64,000 nt of DNA. It comes from Desulfosporosinus nitroreducens (GTDB taxonomy: Bacteria > Bacillota > Desulfitobacteriia > Desulfitobacteriales > Desulfitobacteriaceae). This document shows, in pieces, positions 28,259-40,720 of the stretch. The stretch's first letter is position 1. Every line of letters begins with the position of its first letter. A model generated the notes under the pieces. That model was not told the DNA's origin, did no database searches, and saw only the letters and a list, made by a program, of their open reading frames with translations. Made by a program: the position numbers and the translations under genes. The stretch spans positions 62,001 through 126,000 of the forward strand of contig NZ_JAMHFY010000013.1 in the NCBI RefSeq assembly GCF_023897015.1, written 5' to 3'.

Positions 28259-28540
28259 ATGAGCAGATCTCTGAAAAAAGGACCTTTCGTCGAATCTCGT
28301 TTACTCGAACGTGTAGAAGCGATGAACGAATCAGGTGAAAAACGCGTTATTAAGACGTGGTCCAGACGCTCAACAATTTTCCCGCAAATGGTCGGACTCA
28401 CCATTGCGGTACACGATGGACGAAAACATGTTCCGGTCTATGTTACAGAAGACATGGTTGGGCATAAACTCGGAGAGTTTTCGCCTACTCGCACCTATAA
28501 GGGCCATGCTGGCAGCGAAAAATCCAGCGGCTTACGATAA
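28259..28540 (+). CDS. rpsS: 30S ribosomal protein S19
   Basis: 30S head protein that contacts A-site tRNA and 23S rRNA. 93 residues, starting [31 protein letters not shown] and [16 protein letters not shown] are signature segments. Its ATG at 28259 is 7 nt after AAAGGAGG; an ATG 4 nt earlier is out of frame. Confidence 0.97.
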   Translation: MSRSLKKGPFVESRLLERVEAMNESGEKRVIKTWSRRSTIFPQMVGLTIAVHDGRKHVPVYVTEDMVGHKLGEFSPTRTYKGHAGSEKSSGLR

Positions 28541-28561
28541 TTCGAGAGGAGGTTAAGGCAC

Positions 28562-28903
28562 ATGCAAGCAAAAGCAGTGGCAAAATATGTACGTATCTCT
28601 CCTCGTAAGGTACGCCAAGTTGTTAATTTGATTCGTGGCAAAAAGATCAGTGATGCGTTCGCAATCCTTCAGTTTACCCCTAATGGATCCACTGATGATG
28701 TGACCAAGGTACTGAAGTCTGCAGTCGCAAATGCAGGGCATAATTATGACATGAATGTTGATGATCTGTATATTACTGAAATATGTGTGGATCAAGGACC
28801 GACTTTAAAACGTATCAAGCCTCGAGCTATGGGACGTGCTGACCAAATCCGGAAACGGACGAGTCACATTACCGTGGTTGTAGGCGAGAAGAAGGAGGGC
28901 TAA
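28562..28903 (+). CDS. rplV: 50S ribosomal protein L22
   Basis: Tunnel-wall protein whose hairpin loop narrows the exit tunnel. 113 residues; [18 protein letters not shown] and the C-terminal [18 protein letters not shown]-like loop are present in the form [21 protein letters not shown] precedes the ATG. It lies directly before rpsC with 3 nt between them. Confidence 0.96.
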   Translation: MQAKAVAKYVRISPRKVRQVVNLIRGKKISDAFAILQFTPNGSTDDVTKVLKSAVANAGHNYDMNVDDLYITEICVDQGPTLKRIKPRAMGRADQIRKRTSHITVVVGEKKEG

Positions 28904-28906
28904 ACT

Positions 28907-29569
28907 GTGGGTCAAAAGGTTAATCCCAAAGGCCTCCGCGTCGGAATTATCCGGGACTGGGAAAGCCGTTGGTATGCAGATAAGAACTACATGGAACTTC
29001 TTCATGAAGATTTGAAGATTCGTGAGTTCGTAAAGAATAAACTTAAACAAGCGGGATGCCCTAAAGTCGAAATTGAGCGGGCAGCCAGTCGTGTTAAAGT
29101 ATCTGTCTATGCTGCGAAGCCTGGTATTGTTATCGGACGTGGTGGCACTGAAGTCGAAAATCTGCGCAAACAACTTGAAGCCATAACAGGCAAGCAAGTA
29201 GCAGTAAATATCGTAGAAATTAAGAAGCCTGAGCTTGACGCCCAATTGGTTTCAGAAAACATTGCCCTACAACTTGAAAAACGCATATCCTTTCGTCGGG
29301 CTATGAAGCAAACGGTTGGCCGGACAATGAGGCAGGGCGCTCAAGGTATTAAAATTCAATGCAGCGGTCGTTTGGCTGGAGCCGAAATTGCCCGAACCGA
29401 GTGGTATCATGAAGGAAAAGTACCCCTTCACACCCTACGTGCAGATATTGATTACGGATTTGCCGAAGCCAATACCACGTACGGAAAAATTGGTATCAAG
29501 GTTTGGATTTATAAAGGTGAGGTTCTACCCGCCAAAAAGGCCGTCGCTCAGGTGGAAGGAGGAAACTAG
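28907..29569 (+). CDS. rpsC: 30S ribosomal protein S3
   Basis: mRNA-entry protein with an N-terminal KH domain. GTG start at 28907, with AAGGAGGG overlapping the end of rpl[19 protein letters not shown] is the standard N-terminus. The KH signature is [12 protein letters not shown]. 220 residues. The C-terminal domain retains the basic residues linked to helicase activity in E. coli. Confidence 0.96.
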   Translation: MGQKVNPKGLRVGIIRDWESRWYADKNYMELLHEDLKIREFVKNKLKQAGCPKVEIERAASRVKVSVYAAKPGIVIGRGGTEVENLRKQLEAITGKQVAVNIVEIKKPELDAQLVSENIALQLEKRISFRRAMKQTVGRTMRQGAQGIKIQCSGRLAGAEIARTEWYHEGKVPLHTLRADIDYGFAEANTTYGKIGIKVWIYKGEVLPAKKAVAQVEGGN

Positions 29570-30007
29570 ATGCTAGTCCCAGCCAGAGTGAAACATCGGA
29601 AACAACATCGTGGACGCTTATCAGGTAAGGCTACACGCGGTAATAAAATCACGTTTGGTGAATTTGGCCTTATGGCTATGGAAGCAGGCTGGATTACGAA
29701 TCGTCAAATTGAGGCTGCTCGTATTGCTATGACCCGTTATATTAAACGTGGCGGTCAAGTTTGGATTAAAATCTTTCCAGACAAGCCTATTACAGCTAAA
29801 CCTGCTGAAACACGCATGGGTAGTGGTAAAGGTTCCCCGGAATATTGGGTAGCTGTAGTAAAGCCAGGCCGTGTAATGTTTGAATTAAACGGCGTAACGG
29901 AGGAACAAGCACGCGAGGCCTTACGTCTTGCAATGCATAAACTCCCGATCAAGTGCAAGTTCGTTACCCGTGCAGATCAAGAAGGAGGTGACGCAAATGA
30001 AAACTAA
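29570..30007 (+). CDS. rplP: 50S ribosomal protein L16
   Basis: Large-subunit protein contacting A-site tRNA and the central protuberance. 145 residues, starting [34 protein letters not shown] is the conserved loop. The ATG abuts the rpsC stop with no gap, and the 3' end overlaps rpmC by 11 nt. Confidence 0.96.
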   Translation: MLVPARVKHRKQHRGRLSGKATRGNKITFGEFGLMAMEAGWITNRQIEAARIAMTRYIKRGGQVWIKIFPDKPITAKPAETRMGSGKGSPEYWVAVVKPGRVMFELNGVTEEQAREALRLAMHKLPIKCKFVTRADQEGGDANEN

Positions 30008-30200
30008 GGATTTCCGAGACCTAACGAATGAAGAAGTATTAAAGGAAATCGACGAGTTCAAAACAGAACTGTTTAATTTGCGTTTCCAGTTGGCAACGGG
30101 ACAATTAGATAACCCGATGCGAATTCGTGAAGTCCGCAAAGGAATAGCCCGCGGTAAAACGATTCTTCGTGAGCGCGAGTTAAAGATTGAACGTGCCTAA
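29997..30200 (+). CDS. rpmC: 50S ribosomal protein L29
   Basis: Small tunnel-exit protein next to L23. The correct start is ATG 29997 ([14 protein letters not shown]), with AAGGAGGTGA just upstream, so the gene begins inside the end of rplP. 67 residues, nearly all helical, with the conserved [16 protein letters not shown] segment. Confidence 0.96.
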   Translation: MKTKDFRDLTNEEVLKEIDEFKTELFNLRFQLATGQLDNPMRIREVRKGIARGKTILRERELKIERA

Positions 30201-30223
30201 GGTGAGAAAGGAGGCATTTTAAC

Positions 30224-30484
30224 GTGGAAAGAGCCCAACGTAAGGTTCGATCTGGCAAAGTTGTCAGTGACAAGATGGACAAAACTGTCGTTGTGTCAGT
30301 TGAGATCACGGAGAGTCATCCGATTTATAAAAAATCAATCACACGCACAAAAAACTATAAGGCTCATGACGAGAACAATGAAGCCCGCATCGGGGATACT
30401 GTCACGATCATGGAAACACGCCTCTTAAGTAAGGATAAGTGCTGGCGCGTAGTTGAGATAACTCAGAGATCAATTGCTCTCTAA
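30224..30484 (+). CDS. rpsQ: 30S ribosomal protein S17
   Basis: Primary 16S rRNA-binding protein of the 30S body. GTG start with AAAGGAGG upstream; 86 residues. [16 protein letters not shown] is the family signature. Follows the rplP-rpmC-rpsQ order of the S10 operon and precedes the spc section. Confidence 0.96.
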   Translation: MERAQRKVRSGKVVSDKMDKTVVVSVEITESHPIYKKSITRTKNYKAHDENNEARIGDTVTIMETRLLSKDKCWRVVEITQRSIAL

Positions 30485-30519
30485 ATCTTTGATATTTAGT
30501 TCGGAAGGGGGTCAATGGA

Positions 30520-30885
30520 ATGATCCAAGTACAAACTAGGCTTAGAGTTGGTGACAACTCAGGCGCTAAAGAGTTGATGTGTATTCGTGTGCTAGGCGGT
30601 TCAATGCGCCGATATGCAACGATTGGAGATATTATTGTTGCTTCTGTTAAACAAGCAACGCCAGGGGGCGTTGTCAAAAAGGGAGACGTTGTTAAGGCTG
30701 TAGTAGTACGAACGAAGAAAGAAATTCGGCGTACCGACGGATCTTATATACGGTTTAGCGAAAACGCGGCAGTCCTCATCAAGGATGACAAAAGTCCTCG
30801 CGGCACCCGTATCTTTGGACCAGTAGCGCGTGAGTTGCGTGATAACTACATGAAAATTATTTCCTTAGCACCGGAAGTTATCTAA
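30520..30885 (+). CDS. rplN: 50S ribosomal protein L14
   Basis: Forms an intersubunit bridge with 16S rRNA and is the docking site of RsfS in other bacteria. 121 residues, starting [18 protein letters not shown]. The [19 protein letters not shown] segment is typical. GGAAGGGGGT precedes the ATG. First gene of the spc-type block. Confidence 0.97.
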   Translation: MIQVQTRLRVGDNSGAKELMCIRVLGGSMRRYATIGDIIVASVKQATPGGVVKKGDVVKAVVVRTKKEIRRTDGSYIRFSENAAVLIKDDKSPRGTRIFGPVARELRDNYMKIISLAPEVI

Positions 30886-30913
30886 GACCCAATGATGGGT
30901 GGAGGTGAAGAAA

Positions 30914-31267
30914 GTGGCTGCTACTAAGCATAAGGTACAACCTAGCAAGATACACGTTAGAAAAGGCGACTATGTCATGGTAATCAGCGGCAAGGATGCC
31001 GGCAAAAAAGGCAAAGTCATTGATGTGATTCTTAAGAAGGGCCGTATAGTGGTTGAGAAGGCCAACATGATCAAACGTCATACAAAACCTTCTCAAAGCA
31101 TGCCTCAAGGCGGCATCGTTCAAAAAGAAGCTCCAATGGCCAGCTCAAATGTAATGTTATATTGCCAAGAGTGTAAATCCGTGACTCGTGTCAGTTATAA
31201 GGTAACGGAAGACGGTAAATTCCGCGTCTGTAAAAAGTGCGGTGTGAATCTACCTGATAAACACTAA
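30914..31267 (+). CDS. rplX: 50S ribosomal protein L24
   Basis: Assembly-initiator protein with a KOW domain ([17 protein letters not shown]). GTG 30914 was chosen because GGAGGTGA ends 5 nt upstream; the GTG at 30899 precedes the ribosome site. 117 residues. The C-terminal half carries CQEC and CKKC pairs, a four-cysteine cluster found in many bacterial L24 proteins that may bind zinc. Confidence 0.95.
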   Translation: MAATKHKVQPSKIHVRKGDYVMVISGKDAGKKGKVIDVILKKGRIVVEKANMIKRHTKPSQSMPQGGIVQKEAPMASSNVMLYCQECKSVTRVSYKVTEDGKFRVCKKCGVNLPDKH

Positions 31268-31287
31268 TCGCGAAAGGAGGGACCTTA

Positions 31288-31827
31288 GTGGCTCGTCTGC
31301 ATGATAAATATTTAACCGAAATAGCTCCTGCCTTACAGCAGAAGTTTGCTTATAAAAATGTGATGCAAATTCCTAAAGTTGATAAAATCGTTATCAATAT
31401 GGGTGTTGGTGAAGCGGTTCAAAACTCCAAAGCAATTGATTCCGCGGTTGGTGATCTTATGAAGATTGCTGGACAAAAGCCGATTGTCACACGAGCTAAG
31501 AAATCTATTGCGGCATTTAAGCTTCGCGAAGGAATGCCCATTGGTTGCAAAGTCACTTTACGTGGTCAACGTATGTATGAATTCATGGATCGACTCTTAA
31601 ACGTGGCGTTGCCTCGTGTTCGAGACTTCCGCGGTATTTCAGCAAAGGCGTTTGACGGACGTGGAAATTACACGTTAGGAATCAAGGAGCAACTGATCTT
31701 CCCTGAAATGGAGTACGATAAGATCGACAAGCTTCGTGGAATGGATGTAGTCTTTGTAACAACGGCAAAAACCGATGAGGAAGCGCGAGAGTTGCTTCGT
31801 GGATTCGGAATGCCATACCGTGATTAG
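31288..31827 (+). CDS. rplE: 50S ribosomal protein L5
   Basis: 5S rRNA-binding protein of the central protuberance that touches P-site tRNA. GTG start, 179 residues, [29 protein letters not shown] and [20 protein letters not shown] are hallmark stretches. AAAGGAGGGA lies upstream. Confidence 0.97.
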   Translation: MARLHDKYLTEIAPALQQKFAYKNVMQIPKVDKIVINMGVGEAVQNSKAIDSAVGDLMKIAGQKPIVTRAKKSIAAFKLREGMPIGCKVTLRGQRMYEFMDRLLNVALPRVRDFRGISAKAFDGRGNYTLGIKEQLIFPEMEYDKIDKLRGMDVVFVTTAKTDEEARELLRGFGMPYRD

Positions 31828-31847
31828 AGAAAAGGAGGTTCAAGAAC

Positions 31848-32033
31848 GTGGCTAAGACATCAATGGTTGTCCGCCAAAATCGTGGACAAAAATTCGCAGT
31901 ACGTTCGCATAACCGTTGCAAGCTTTGTGGACGTCCCCATGCTTACATGCGGAAATTCGGAATTTGCCGGATTTGCTTCCGGGAGTTGGCTCACAAAGGG
32001 GAACTTCCTGGAATCACGAAGGCCAGTTGGTAA
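31848..32033 (+). CDS. rpsN: 30S ribosomal protein S14, zinc-binding type
   Basis: Small 61-residue S14 with CxxC pairs ([20 protein letters not shown]), i.e. the type Z, zinc-binding form. GTG start with AAAGGAGG upstream. Residues after the second CxxC ([18 protein letters not shown]) are conserved at the C-terminus. Located between rplE and rpsH, the usual site. Confidence 0.97.
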   Translation: MAKTSMVVRQNRGQKFAVRSHNRCKLCGRPHAYMRKFGICRICFRELAHKGELPGITKASW

Positions 32034-32061
32034 AACATTGTAAGGAAGGGGGACGACTGAA

Positions 32062-32460
32062 GTGTCAATGTCAGATCCGATAGCAGATTTTTTAACTCGT
32101 ATCCGCAACGCGGGAATGGTTTATCACGATAAAGTTGAGGTGCCAGCATCTCGTATTAAGAGAGAGCTTGCGGAATTGCTTAAATCAGAAGGGTACATCA
32201 AGGATGTAGAATTCATTGCCGACGACAAACAAGGCGTGATTCGGATGTATTTGAAATACGGTCCAAACCGTGAGCGTGTTATTACCGGGCTGAAGCGGAT
32301 AAGCCGTCCGGGACTGCGTGTTTATGCGAAAAAGGATGAAATTCCGAAAGTCCTTGGTGGACTTGGAGTCGCAGTTATTTCAACATCCAAGGGGATAATG
32401 ACAGATAAGAAAGCCCGAAAAGAGGGCCTTGGTGGAGAAGTAATCTCCTACATTTGGTAA
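32062..32460 (+). CDS. rpsH: 30S ribosomal protein S8
   Basis: 16S rRNA-binding protein central to 30S assembly; in E. coli it represses the spc operon. GTG 32062 lies 9 nt after GGAAGGGGG and is preferred over ATG 32068. 132 residues. [14 protein letters not shown] and the C-terminal [20 protein letters not shown] segment are typical. Confidence 0.96.
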   Translation: MSMSDPIADFLTRIRNAGMVYHDKVEVPASRIKRELAELLKSEGYIKDVEFIADDKQGVIRMYLKYGPNRERVITGLKRISRPGLRVYAKKDEIPKVLGGLGVAVISTSKGIMTDKKARKEGLGGEVISYIW

Positions 32461-32484
32461 TTTTCTAAGGCGGAGGTGCAGTGA

Positions 32485-33039
32485 ATGTCCAGAATTGGCA
32501 AGCGCCCCATTGGAATACCCAGTGGTGTGGACTTCAAAATAGAGAGTAACGTTGTTACAGTTAAGGGTCCGAAAGGCACCTTAACAAGAGAGATTCATTC
32601 ATTAATGAACATTGCCGTAGAAGACTCACAAATCATTGTTACACGGCCAGATGATCAACCTTTAAGCCGTTCTCTGCATGGACTGACTCGCACGTTAATC
32701 GCCAACATGGTAGAGGGCGTTACGAATGGGTTTACCAAGGGTCTGGATATGGTTGGGGTTGGATATCGTGCTGCGAAGCAAGGAAACAAGTTGGTTTTAA
32801 CGGTTGGAAAATCACACCCAGTTGAACTTACTCCCTTTGAGGGGATTGACTTTGAAGTTCCTGCACCCAATAAAATTTTGGTTAAAGGAATGGATAAAGA
32901 ACTCGTTGGTGCTTTTGCAGCTGTTGTTCGCTCCGAGCGACTGCCTGAACCCTATAAAGGCAAAGGTATTAAATACGAAGGTGAAGTCATCCGTCGTAAA
33001 GTAGGTAAGACAGGTGGCAAAAAAGGCGCCAAGAAGTAA
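32485..33039 (+). CDS. rplF: 50S ribosomal protein L6
   Basis: Two-domain protein near the sarcin-ricin loop and factor-binding site. 184 residues, starting [15 protein letters not shown]. The C-terminal domain has [19 protein letters not shown], the most conserved part of L6. GGCGGAGGTG precedes the ATG. Confidence 0.97.
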   Translation: MSRIGKRPIGIPSGVDFKIESNVVTVKGPKGTLTREIHSLMNIAVEDSQIIVTRPDDQPLSRSLHGLTRTLIANMVEGVTNGFTKGLDMVGVGYRAAKQGNKLVLTVGKSHPVELTPFEGIDFEVPAPNKILVKGMDKELVGAFAAVVRSERLPEPYKGKGIKYEGEVIRRKVGKTGGKKGAKK

Positions 33040-33093
33040 TACAAATTAGGCAAGGGCAAAATCTCTTGCCAACGTGAAAGGAGTGTGTTCCCT

Positions 33094-33462
33094 TTGATTA
33101 AGCGCATTGATCGTAAGGCTATTCGCTTGAAAAAGCATAAGAGTATCCGCAAGAATGTTATCGGAGTTGCCGAGCGTCCTCGCTTAGCAGTGTTTCGGAG
33201 CTTGAATCATATTTATGCTCAGGTTATCAATGACGAGCTCGGAGTAACACTTGTTGCGGCTTCTTCTCTCGATCCAGAGTTCAAAGCAGCAGAATTGTCA
33301 GGTGGTAACACCGCTGGCGCTCAAAAGGTTGGCGAACTGGTTGCGAAGAAAGCCCTTGAAAAAGGAATTACGCAAGTAGTATTCGATCGTGGAGGAAATG
33401 TCTATCACGGCCGAATCTCAGCATTGGCGGAATCAGCGCGAGAAGCTGGACTCAGCTTCTAA
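33094..33462 (+). CDS. rplR: 50S ribosomal protein L18
   Basis: Binds 5S rRNA with L5. Start set to TTG 33094 ([20 protein letters not shown]), 8 nt after GAAAGGAGTG. Starting at GTG 33085 would place the initiation codon within the ribosome site. 122 residues. [18 protein letters not shown] and the C-terminal [20 protein letters not shown] are signatures. Confidence 0.95.
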   Translation: MIKRIDRKAIRLKKHKSIRKNVIGVAERPRLAVFRSLNHIYAQVINDELGVTLVAASSLDPEFKAAELSGGNTAGAQKVGELVAKKALEKGITQVVFDRGGNVYHGRISALAESAREAGLSF

Positions 33463-33488
33463 GCTTGGGTAAAGGAGGAATTTTCAAA

Positions 33489-33989
33489 TTGGCGAAGTTC
33501 GAAGCTAATAAATCAGACATGATTGAAAAGGTTGTTCATATTGCCCGTGTGGCCAAGGTTGTTAAAGGTGGACGCCGCTTTAGCTTTAGCGCTCTGGTTG
33601 TGGTCGGAGACGGCAACGGACGTGTTGGTGCTGGACTGGGAAAAGCTGGAGAAGTTCCTGAAGCAATTCGTAAAGGAATCGAAGATGCTAAAAAGAATCT
33701 CATAAGCGTTCCTATGCACGGAACCACTATTACTCATCCCATCAATGGAATATTTGGTGCGGGACACGTGCTGTTAAAGCCGGCTTCCAAAGGAACCGGA
33801 GTTATTGCTGGAGGAGCTGTTCGTGCAGTTCTCGAGGTTGCCGGAGTTCATGATATTCTAACGAAGTCATTGGGTTCAGCAAACCCGCATAATATGGTTA
33901 ATGCGACGATGACAGCCTTAAAATCTCTCAAACGTCCAGAAGAGATTGCCAAACTCCGAGGCAAGACCGTAGCAGAAGTTCTAGGTTAA
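33489..33989 (+). CDS. rpsE: 30S ribosomal protein S5
   Basis: Decoding-fidelity protein with an N-terminal double-strand RNA-binding-like domain. TTG 33489 ([14 protein letters not shown]) lies 10 nt after AAAGGAGG and gives 166 residues, the usual length; the frame's earlier TTG at 33465 lies before the ribosome site. [20 protein letters not shown] is the spectinomycin-region signature and appears wild-type. Confidence 0.95.
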   Translation: MAKFEANKSDMIEKVVHIARVAKVVKGGRRFSFSALVVVGDGNGRVGAGLGKAGEVPEAIRKGIEDAKKNLISVPMHGTTITHPINGIFGAGHVLLKPASKGTGVIAGGAVRAVLEVAGVHDILTKSLGSANPHNMVNATMTALKSLKRPEEIAKLRGKTVAEVLG

Positions 33990-34001
33990 GGAGGGTTGGT
34001 C

Positions 34002-34184
34002 ATGAAAATTAAAGTGACACTAACAAAGAGCCCAATCGGATATTCTAAAGCACAGCACAAAGTGTTACAAGCACTTGGCTTAGGAAAAGTTGGATCAAGT
34101 GCAGTTCATGAGGACAGTCCTGGGATTCTGGGAATGGTTCATAAATGCATGCATTTGGTTACGGTAGAAACACTAGCTCAATAG
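34002..34184 (+). CDS. rpmD: 50S ribosomal protein L30
   Basis: Small 60-residue protein of the bacterial L30 family: [20 protein letters not shown]. The ATG at 34002 is 6 nt after AAGGAGGG. It lies between rpsE and rplO, its normal place. Confidence 0.96.
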   Translation: MKIKVTLTKSPIGYSKAQHKVLQALGLGKVGSSAVHEDSPGILGMVHKCMHLVTVETLAQ

Positions 34185-34202
34185 AAGGAGGTGTAGGCCA
34201 GC

Positions 34203-34643
34203 ATGAAATTGCATGAACTAAAGCCTGCTGAAGGATCAACACATGCACCTAAGCGCTTGGGTCGCGGCATTGGTTCCGGACATGGTAAAACTTCCGGTAA
34301 AGGACACAAGGGTCAAAACTCGCGAGCAGGCGGTGGAGTACGTCCGGGCTTTGAAGGTGGACAGAATCCACTGTTTCGCAGAGCGCCAAAGCGAGGCTTT
34401 AATAATATTTCCAGAAAAGAAATTGTTGCGTTGAATGTTCGTGACTTAGAACGTTTTGAAGATGGCGCCGAAGTTACGATTGAAAGCCTCTTTGAAATTG
34501 GTTTGATCAAAGCCGCTAAAGATGGCGTTAAGATTCTGGCAACAGGGGACTTGACCAAAGCACTGACCGTCAAAATTGACAAAGTCAGCCCAGCAGCGGC
34601 AAAGAAGATAGTTGCGGCGGGTGGAAAAGTAGAGGTGGAGTAG
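34203..34643 (+). CDS. rplO: 50S ribosomal protein L15
   Basis: Late-assembly large-subunit protein. 146 residues, with a glycine/arginine-rich N-terminal extension ([19 protein letters not shown]) that threads into rRNA, and a globular C-terminus. GAAGGAGGTG precedes the ATG; secY starts one nucleotide after its stop. Confidence 0.96.
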   Translation: MKLHELKPAEGSTHAPKRLGRGIGSGHGKTSGKGHKGQNSRAGGGVRPGFEGGQNPLFRRAPKRGFNNISRKEIVALNVRDLERFEDGAEVTIESLFEIGLIKAAKDGVKILATGDLTKALTVKIDKVSPAAAKKIVAAGGKVEVE

Positions 34644-34644
34644 G

Positions 34645-36587
<1,943 letters not shown>

Positions 36588-36592
36588 TCAGC

Positions 36593-37339
36593 ATGATTGA
36601 GCTGAAAAATGCGAACCAACTAGTTCTAATGCGTAATGCAGGGCGGATCGTGGCTGAGACACTTGCCCTTATCCGTGAGCACGCTAAGCCCGGTGTTACA
36701 ACTCTGGAACTGGATCGCATAGCTGAGAAATATATTCGTGCGCAGGGTGCCATACCAGCGTTTAAAGGATATAATGGTTTTCCGGCAACGCTGTGTACCT
36801 CTGTAAATGAACAAGTAGTTCATGGAATACCCGGTTTAAGGATTCTAGAATCTGGAGATATTATAAGTATAGATTGCGGTGCACTCATAGAGGGGTACTT
36901 TGGAGATGCGGCTGTGACTTTACCAATTGGAGAAGTTGGTGAAGACCTCCAAAAACTTTTGAGAGTGACTGAAGAGTCCTTGATGCAGGGTATTGCACAA
37001 GCTAAAGTAGGCAATCGCCTTTATGACGTCTCTAATGCGGTTCAAACGCATGTTGAAGAAAATGGGTTTTCAGTAGTGCGCGATTATGTTGGGCACGGGA
37101 TTGGAAAAGCCATGCATGAGGATCCTCAGATCCCGAATTTTGGCAAACCAGGCCGGGGGCCACGACTCGAGGTTGGTATGGCCTTGGCTATTGAGCCCAT
37201 GGTGAACATGGGTACGTATGAAGTGCAGACGCTAAAGGATCGCTGGACTGTGGTTACGAAAGATAACCGGCCATCGGCCCATTTCGAGCACACAGTTGCA
37301 ATTACGGAAAATGGCCTAGAAATTCTAACTCGATGTTAG
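36593..37339 (+). CDS. map: Methionine aminopeptidase, type I
   Basis: Removes the initiator methionine from nascent proteins. The 248-residue protein has the dinuclear metal site: SIDCGALIEGYFGDAA (two Asp), GHGIGKAMHEDP (His), AIEPMVNMG (Glu) and FEHTVAI (Glu). It follows adk by 5 nt. In many Firmicutes a KOW/L14e-like gene lies between map and infA; here there are only 40 nt. Confidence 0.97.
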   Translation: MIELKNANQLVLMRNAGRIVAETLALIREHAKPGVTTLELDRIAEKYIRAQGAIPAFKGYNGFPATLCTSVNEQVVHGIPGLRILESGDIISIDCGALIEGYFGDAAVTLPIGEVGEDLQKLLRVTEESLMQGIAQAKVGNRLYDVSNAVQTHVEENGFSVVRDYVGHGIGKAMHEDPQIPNFGKPGRGPRLEVGMALAIEPMVNMGTYEVQTLKDRWTVVTKDNRPSAHFEHTVAITENGLEILTRC

Positions 37340-37379
37340 GTGCGAGGCGTAGGGAATGCCAGAGGAGGGGTAAATAATT

Positions 37380-37598
37380 ATGTCAAAAGAAGACGTGATT
37401 GAAGTTGAAGGTAAAGTTTTAGAGCCGTTGCCAAATGCCATGTTCCAAGTTGAGTTGGCGAATGGACACAAGGTATTAGCGCATGTCTCTGGAAAAATCC
37501 GCATGAATTTTATTAGAATTCTGCCGGGAGATCGGGTCACTGTGGAGCTTTCCCCTTATGATCTGTCTCGAGGAAGAATCACATACAGGTTTAAGTAA
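37380..37598 (+). CDS. infA: Translation initiation factor IF-1
   Basis: OB-fold protein that blocks the 30S A site during initiation. 72 residues, [43 protein letters not shown]-type core is intact. GAGGAGGGG precedes the ATG. Leads into the alpha-operon genes. Confidence 0.97.
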   Translation: MSKEDVIEVEGKVLEPLPNAMFQVELANGHKVLAHVSGKIRMNFIRILPGDRVTVELSPYDLSRGRITYRFK

Positions 37599-37619
37599 TG
37601 ACCAAAGGGAGGGATTACA

Positions 37620-37733
37620 GTGAAAGTAAAGCCTTCTGTTAAAAAGATCTGTGAAAAATGTAAAATTATTCGTCGCCATGGTAAAGTCATGATCATTTGT
37701 GAAAATCCGAAACACAAGCAACGACAAGGCTAA
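37620..37733 (+). CDS. rpmJ: 50S ribosomal protein L36
   Basis: A 37-residue protein, [19 protein letters not shown], starting at GTG 37620 with AGGGAGG upstream. C11, C14, C27 and H32 form the zinc site of the cysteine-containing L36 type. Located between infA and rpsM as usual. Confidence 0.96.
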   Translation: MKVKPSVKKICEKCKIIRRHGKVMIICENPKHKQRQG

Positions 37734-37826
37734 AAAGTTTCGGTTGCGCGGCTGATTGGGGAAAATCTCCAATGCACCGATTTTATATTGTTTCCAGAAC
37801 TGAAATAGTGGAGGTGTAAATTTTAG

Positions 37827-38198
37827 ATGGCACGTATCGCTGGAGTTGACTTACCGCGCGAGAAACGTTTAGAGATAGCTTTGACCTATATTTTTGGGAT
37901 AGGGCTACCAACTTCACATAAGATTCTCGCTAAAACGGGTGTAAGCCCGGATGTCCGAGTGCGTGACTTGTCAGAAGATGAAGTCAGCAAGCTTCGGGAA
38001 TTTATTGATAAAGAGATTAAAATTGAAGGCGACTTGCGTCGCGAAGTTTCCCTCAATATCAAACGTCTTATGGAAATTGGTTCTTATCGCGGGCTGCGCC
38101 ATCGTCGCGGACTTCCGGTTCGGGGGCAACGCACGAAAACCAATGCCCGAACCCGTAAGGGTCCGGCTAAGACCGTTGGAGCAAAACGTAAAAAGTAA
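37827..38198 (+). CDS. rpsM: 30S ribosomal protein S13
   Basis: 30S head protein forming bridges to the large subunit and contacting P-site tRNA by its tail. 123 residues, [40 protein letters not shown] is the conserved C-terminal region. A small hairpin (ATTGGGGA/TCTCCAAT, 37755-37773) lies in its leader. Confidence 0.97.
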   Translation: MARIAGVDLPREKRLEIALTYIFGIGLPTSHKILAKTGVSPDVRVRDLSEDEVSKLREFIDKEIKIEGDLRREVSLNIKRLMEIGSYRGLRHRRGLPVRGQRTKTNARTRKGPAKTVGAKRKK

Positions 38199-38216
38199 TA
38201 AGGGGGGATAACCGAG

Positions 38217-38606
38217 ATGGCACGTAAAGTTGTCCGGACAAAACGCCGGGAACGCAAGAATATTGAAAGTGGAATTGCTCATATCAAATCTACTTTCAAC
38301 AATACCATGGTGACCATTACGGATACCAGCGGGAACGCACTCTCCTGGTCCAGTGCAGGTTCTCTTGGATTTAAGGGTTCTCGTAAGAGTACACCTTTTG
38401 CAGCCCAAATGGCTGCCGAAACCTGTGCTAAAGTTGCAATGGAACATGGCTTAAAAGATGTTGAATGCTATGTAAAAGGACCTGGAGCTGGACGAGAAGC
38501 TGCTATTCGAGCCCTGCAAGCTGCAGGTTTAGAAGTTAATTTAATTAAAGACGTGACACCGATTCCACACAATGGCTGTCGGCCACCGAAACGCAGAAGG
38601 GTATAG
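38217..38606 (+). CDS. rpsK: 30S ribosomal protein S11
   Basis: 30S platform protein near the mRNA exit. 129 residues; [19 protein letters not shown] and the C-terminal [18 protein letters not shown] are strongly conserved. AAGGGGGG precedes the ATG, 18 nt after rpsM. Confidence 0.97.
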   Translation: MARKVVRTKRRERKNIESGIAHIKSTFNNTMVTITDTSGNALSWSSAGSLGFKGSRKSTPFAAQMAAETCAKVAMEHGLKDVECYVKGPGAGREAAIRALQAAGLEVNLIKDVTPIPHNGCRPPKRRRV

Positions 38607-38619
38607 GAGGTGTGTAATC

Positions 38620-39249
38620 ATGGCTAGATATACTGGACCAGTCTGTCGCTTATGTCGTCGTGAAGGAATGAAGTTATTCCTTAAAGGAGAACGCTGTTAT
38701 ACTGGTAAGTGCGCGATCGACCGTCGTGCTTACGCCCCTGGCCAACACGGCCAAGCCCGTGCAAAGAAGCCCACTGAGTATGGTCTTCAGTTGCGAGAAA
38801 AACAAAAAGCACGCCGCATGTACGGCGTCATGGAAAAACAATTCCGTAGTTATTTTGACGAGGCTGCCCGTCGTAAAGGGGTAACCGGTGAAAACTTGTT
38901 GGTTCTGCTGGAACGTCGACTTGATAATGTCGTTTTCCATTTGGGTTTTGCATCATCGCGCCCTGAAGCTCGTCAACTCGTTAATCACGGTCATTTTACC
39001 GTAAATGGTAAAAAAGTTGATATCGCTTCCTATTCGGTACGTGCTGGTGAAGTCATTGCTGTCAAAGAAGGCAGTAAGAGCTCGCCACGTATGAAACAAC
39101 TCCTCGAAAACCTGGGTACGCGTTCGGTTCCCGGTTGGTTGAGCTTGGATGCCAATACTGCTGCTGGAACTGTAGTTGCACTGCCTACTCGTGAAGATAT
39201 TCAACTGCCTATCCAAGAACACCTCATCGTGGAGAAATACTCCCGTTAA
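38620..39249 (+). CDS. rpsD: 30S ribosomal protein S4
   Basis: Primary 16S rRNA-binding protein. ATG 38620 follows TAGGAGGTG; the open frame from 38572 overlaps rpsK and is not used. 209 residues. The N-terminus has a four-cysteine zinc cluster (CRLCRREG and CYTGKC), the C+ form. The S4 domain ([21 protein letters not shown]) follows. In B. subtilis and E. coli S4 is an autoregulator. Confidence 0.96.
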   Translation: MARYTGPVCRLCRREGMKLFLKGERCYTGKCAIDRRAYAPGQHGQARAKKPTEYGLQLREKQKARRMYGVMEKQFRSYFDEAARRKGVTGENLLVLLERRLDNVVFHLGFASSRPEARQLVNHGHFTVNGKKVDIASYSVRAGEVIAVKEGSKSSPRMKQLLENLGTRSVPGWLSLDANTAAGTVVALPTREDIQLPIQEHLIVEKYSR

Positions 39250-39318
39250 TGTTGACGTTCAACCCATTTGGGTCGGATGGTTTGTATATCAAGTTCTCGA
39301 GAAAGAAGGTGCATTCCG

Positions 39319-40266
39319 ATGTTAGAAATCGAGAAGCCCAGAATCGAGTGTATCGAGCGTTCTGAAGATAACTCCTATGCAAAATTCATTGTTGAACCTC
39401 TTGAGCGAGGATATGGGATCACCTTAGGAAATTCTTTAAGGCGGATCCTCCTGTCCTCTCTCGAGGGATCAGCGGTAACATCAGTCAAAATCGAAGGAGT
39501 ACTACACGAGTTCTCAACGATTCCGGGTGTTTTGGAAGACGTTACAGACATTATTCTCAATTTGAAGTCTCTTGCTCTGAAGGGCTATACGGATGAGTCT
39601 AGGGTTATACGTATTGAAGCCCAGGGTGAAGGGGTTGTCTTGGCAGGAGATATTATAACTGACCCAGATATTGAGATTTTAAACAATGACTTGAAGATTG
39701 CGACATTAGATAAAGATGGTCGGCTATTTATGGAAATGACGGTAGAACGCGGCCGCGGCTACGTTCCTGCTGACAAAAACAAGAAGCCAGATCATGTCAT
39801 CGGAGTTATCCCCATTGACTCCATCTTTGCCCCGATTTACAAGGTCAACTACACGGTAGAGGATACCCGGGTTGGTCAGATCACGGACTATGACAAGTTA
39901 ACCCTTGAAGCATGGTCTAATGGCAGTATTTCACCGGAAGAAGCTACCAGTTCGGCAGCCAAAATCCTAAGTGATCATCTGCGCCTTTTCATGGGACTCA
40001 CTGATAAGCTCAATAGTATTGAGGTTTTGGTGGAAAAAGAAGAGGAAGCCAAAGATAAAATCCTCGAGATGACGATTGAGGAATTAGATCTGTCTGTTCG
40101 TTCTTACAACTGCCTGAAACGGGCAGGGATTAATTCTGTTGAAGAGTTGACCCAAAAAACGGAAGAAGACATGATTAAAGTACGTAACCTTGGTCGCAAG
40201 TCTTTAGAAGAAGTGGAATTTAAACTTAAAGACTTAGGTTTATCTTTCCGACCTGCTGAAGACTAA
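39319..40266 (+). CDS. rpoA: DNA-directed RNA polymerase subunit alpha
   Basis: Alpha dimers scaffold RNA polymerase assembly. The N-terminal domain has [25 protein letters not shown]-type sequence (the assembly motif [12 protein letters not shown]). The C-terminal domain, [22 protein letters not shown] and [13 protein letters not shown], contacts UP elements and activators. 315 residues from ATG 39319, with AGAAGGTG upstream. Lies between rpsD and rplQ. Confidence 0.97.
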   Translation: MLEIEKPRIECIERSEDNSYAKFIVEPLERGYGITLGNSLRRILLSSLEGSAVTSVKIEGVLHEFSTIPGVLEDVTDIILNLKSLALKGYTDESRVIRIEAQGEGVVLAGDIITDPDIEILNNDLKIATLDKDGRLFMEMTVERGRGYVPADKNKKPDHVIGVIPIDSIFAPIYKVNYTVEDTRVGQITDYDKLTLEAWSNGSISPEEATSSAAKILSDHLRLFMGLTDKLNSIEVLVEKEEEAKDKILEMTIEELDLSVRSYNCLKRAGINSVEELTQKTEEDMIKVRNLGRKSLEEVEFKLKDLGLSFRPAED

Positions 40267-40292
40267 TTCGGTGCAAAAGGAGGGGAATGTAA

Positions 40293-40631
40293 TTGGCTTA
40301 CCGCAAGTTAGGAAAAAACACTGGTCATCGCGGGGCAATGTTGCGTAACATTGTCACTTCCCTGTTAAGACATGAGCGTATTCAAACGACAGAAGCACGC
40401 GCCAAGGAACTGAATGCTATTGCTGAAAAGATGATATCACTTGGCAAGCAAGGCGATTTGGCTGCCCGTCGTTTAACAATGGCTTATCTGATGGATGAAG
40501 ATGTTGTTACGAAGTTATTTGATACTATCGCGCCGAAATATGCTGACCGTCAAGGCGGCTATACTCGGATCATGAGACTCGGCTTACGTCGAGGAGATGC
40601 TGCCACAATGGTAATCATCGAACTCGTTTAA
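40293..40631 (+). CDS. rplQ: 50S ribosomal protein L17
   Basis: Last gene of the S10-spc-alpha cluster. TTG start at 40293, after AAAAGGAGGGG; 112 residues, [19 protein letters not shown]. It acts near the tunnel exit. A hairpin follows 13 nt downstream. In many Firmicutes the energy-coupling-factor transporter genes come next; they are absent here. Confidence 0.96.
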   Translation: MAYRKLGKNTGHRGAMLRNIVTSLLRHERIQTTEARAKELNAIAEKMISLGKQGDLAARRLTMAYLMDEDVVTKLFDTIAPKYADRQGGYTRIMRLGLRRGDAATMVIIELV

Positions 40632-40644
40632 TGCGGTACTTAAG

Positions 40645-40679
40645 GGCTGGGTTGCTTACAAGGTTAAGCATGCCCAGCC
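40645..40679 (+). terminator. Hairpin after rplQ
   Basis: GGCTGGG (40645-40651) pairs with CCCAGCC (40673-40679), and GCTTA/TAAGC pairs inside. Only three T follow, so termination may be partial, letting transcription reach truA. Confidence 0.5.
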
Positions 40680-40720
40680 TTTGTGGTACACCATAGTAAG
40701 TAGCGGAGGCTATGCTTATC

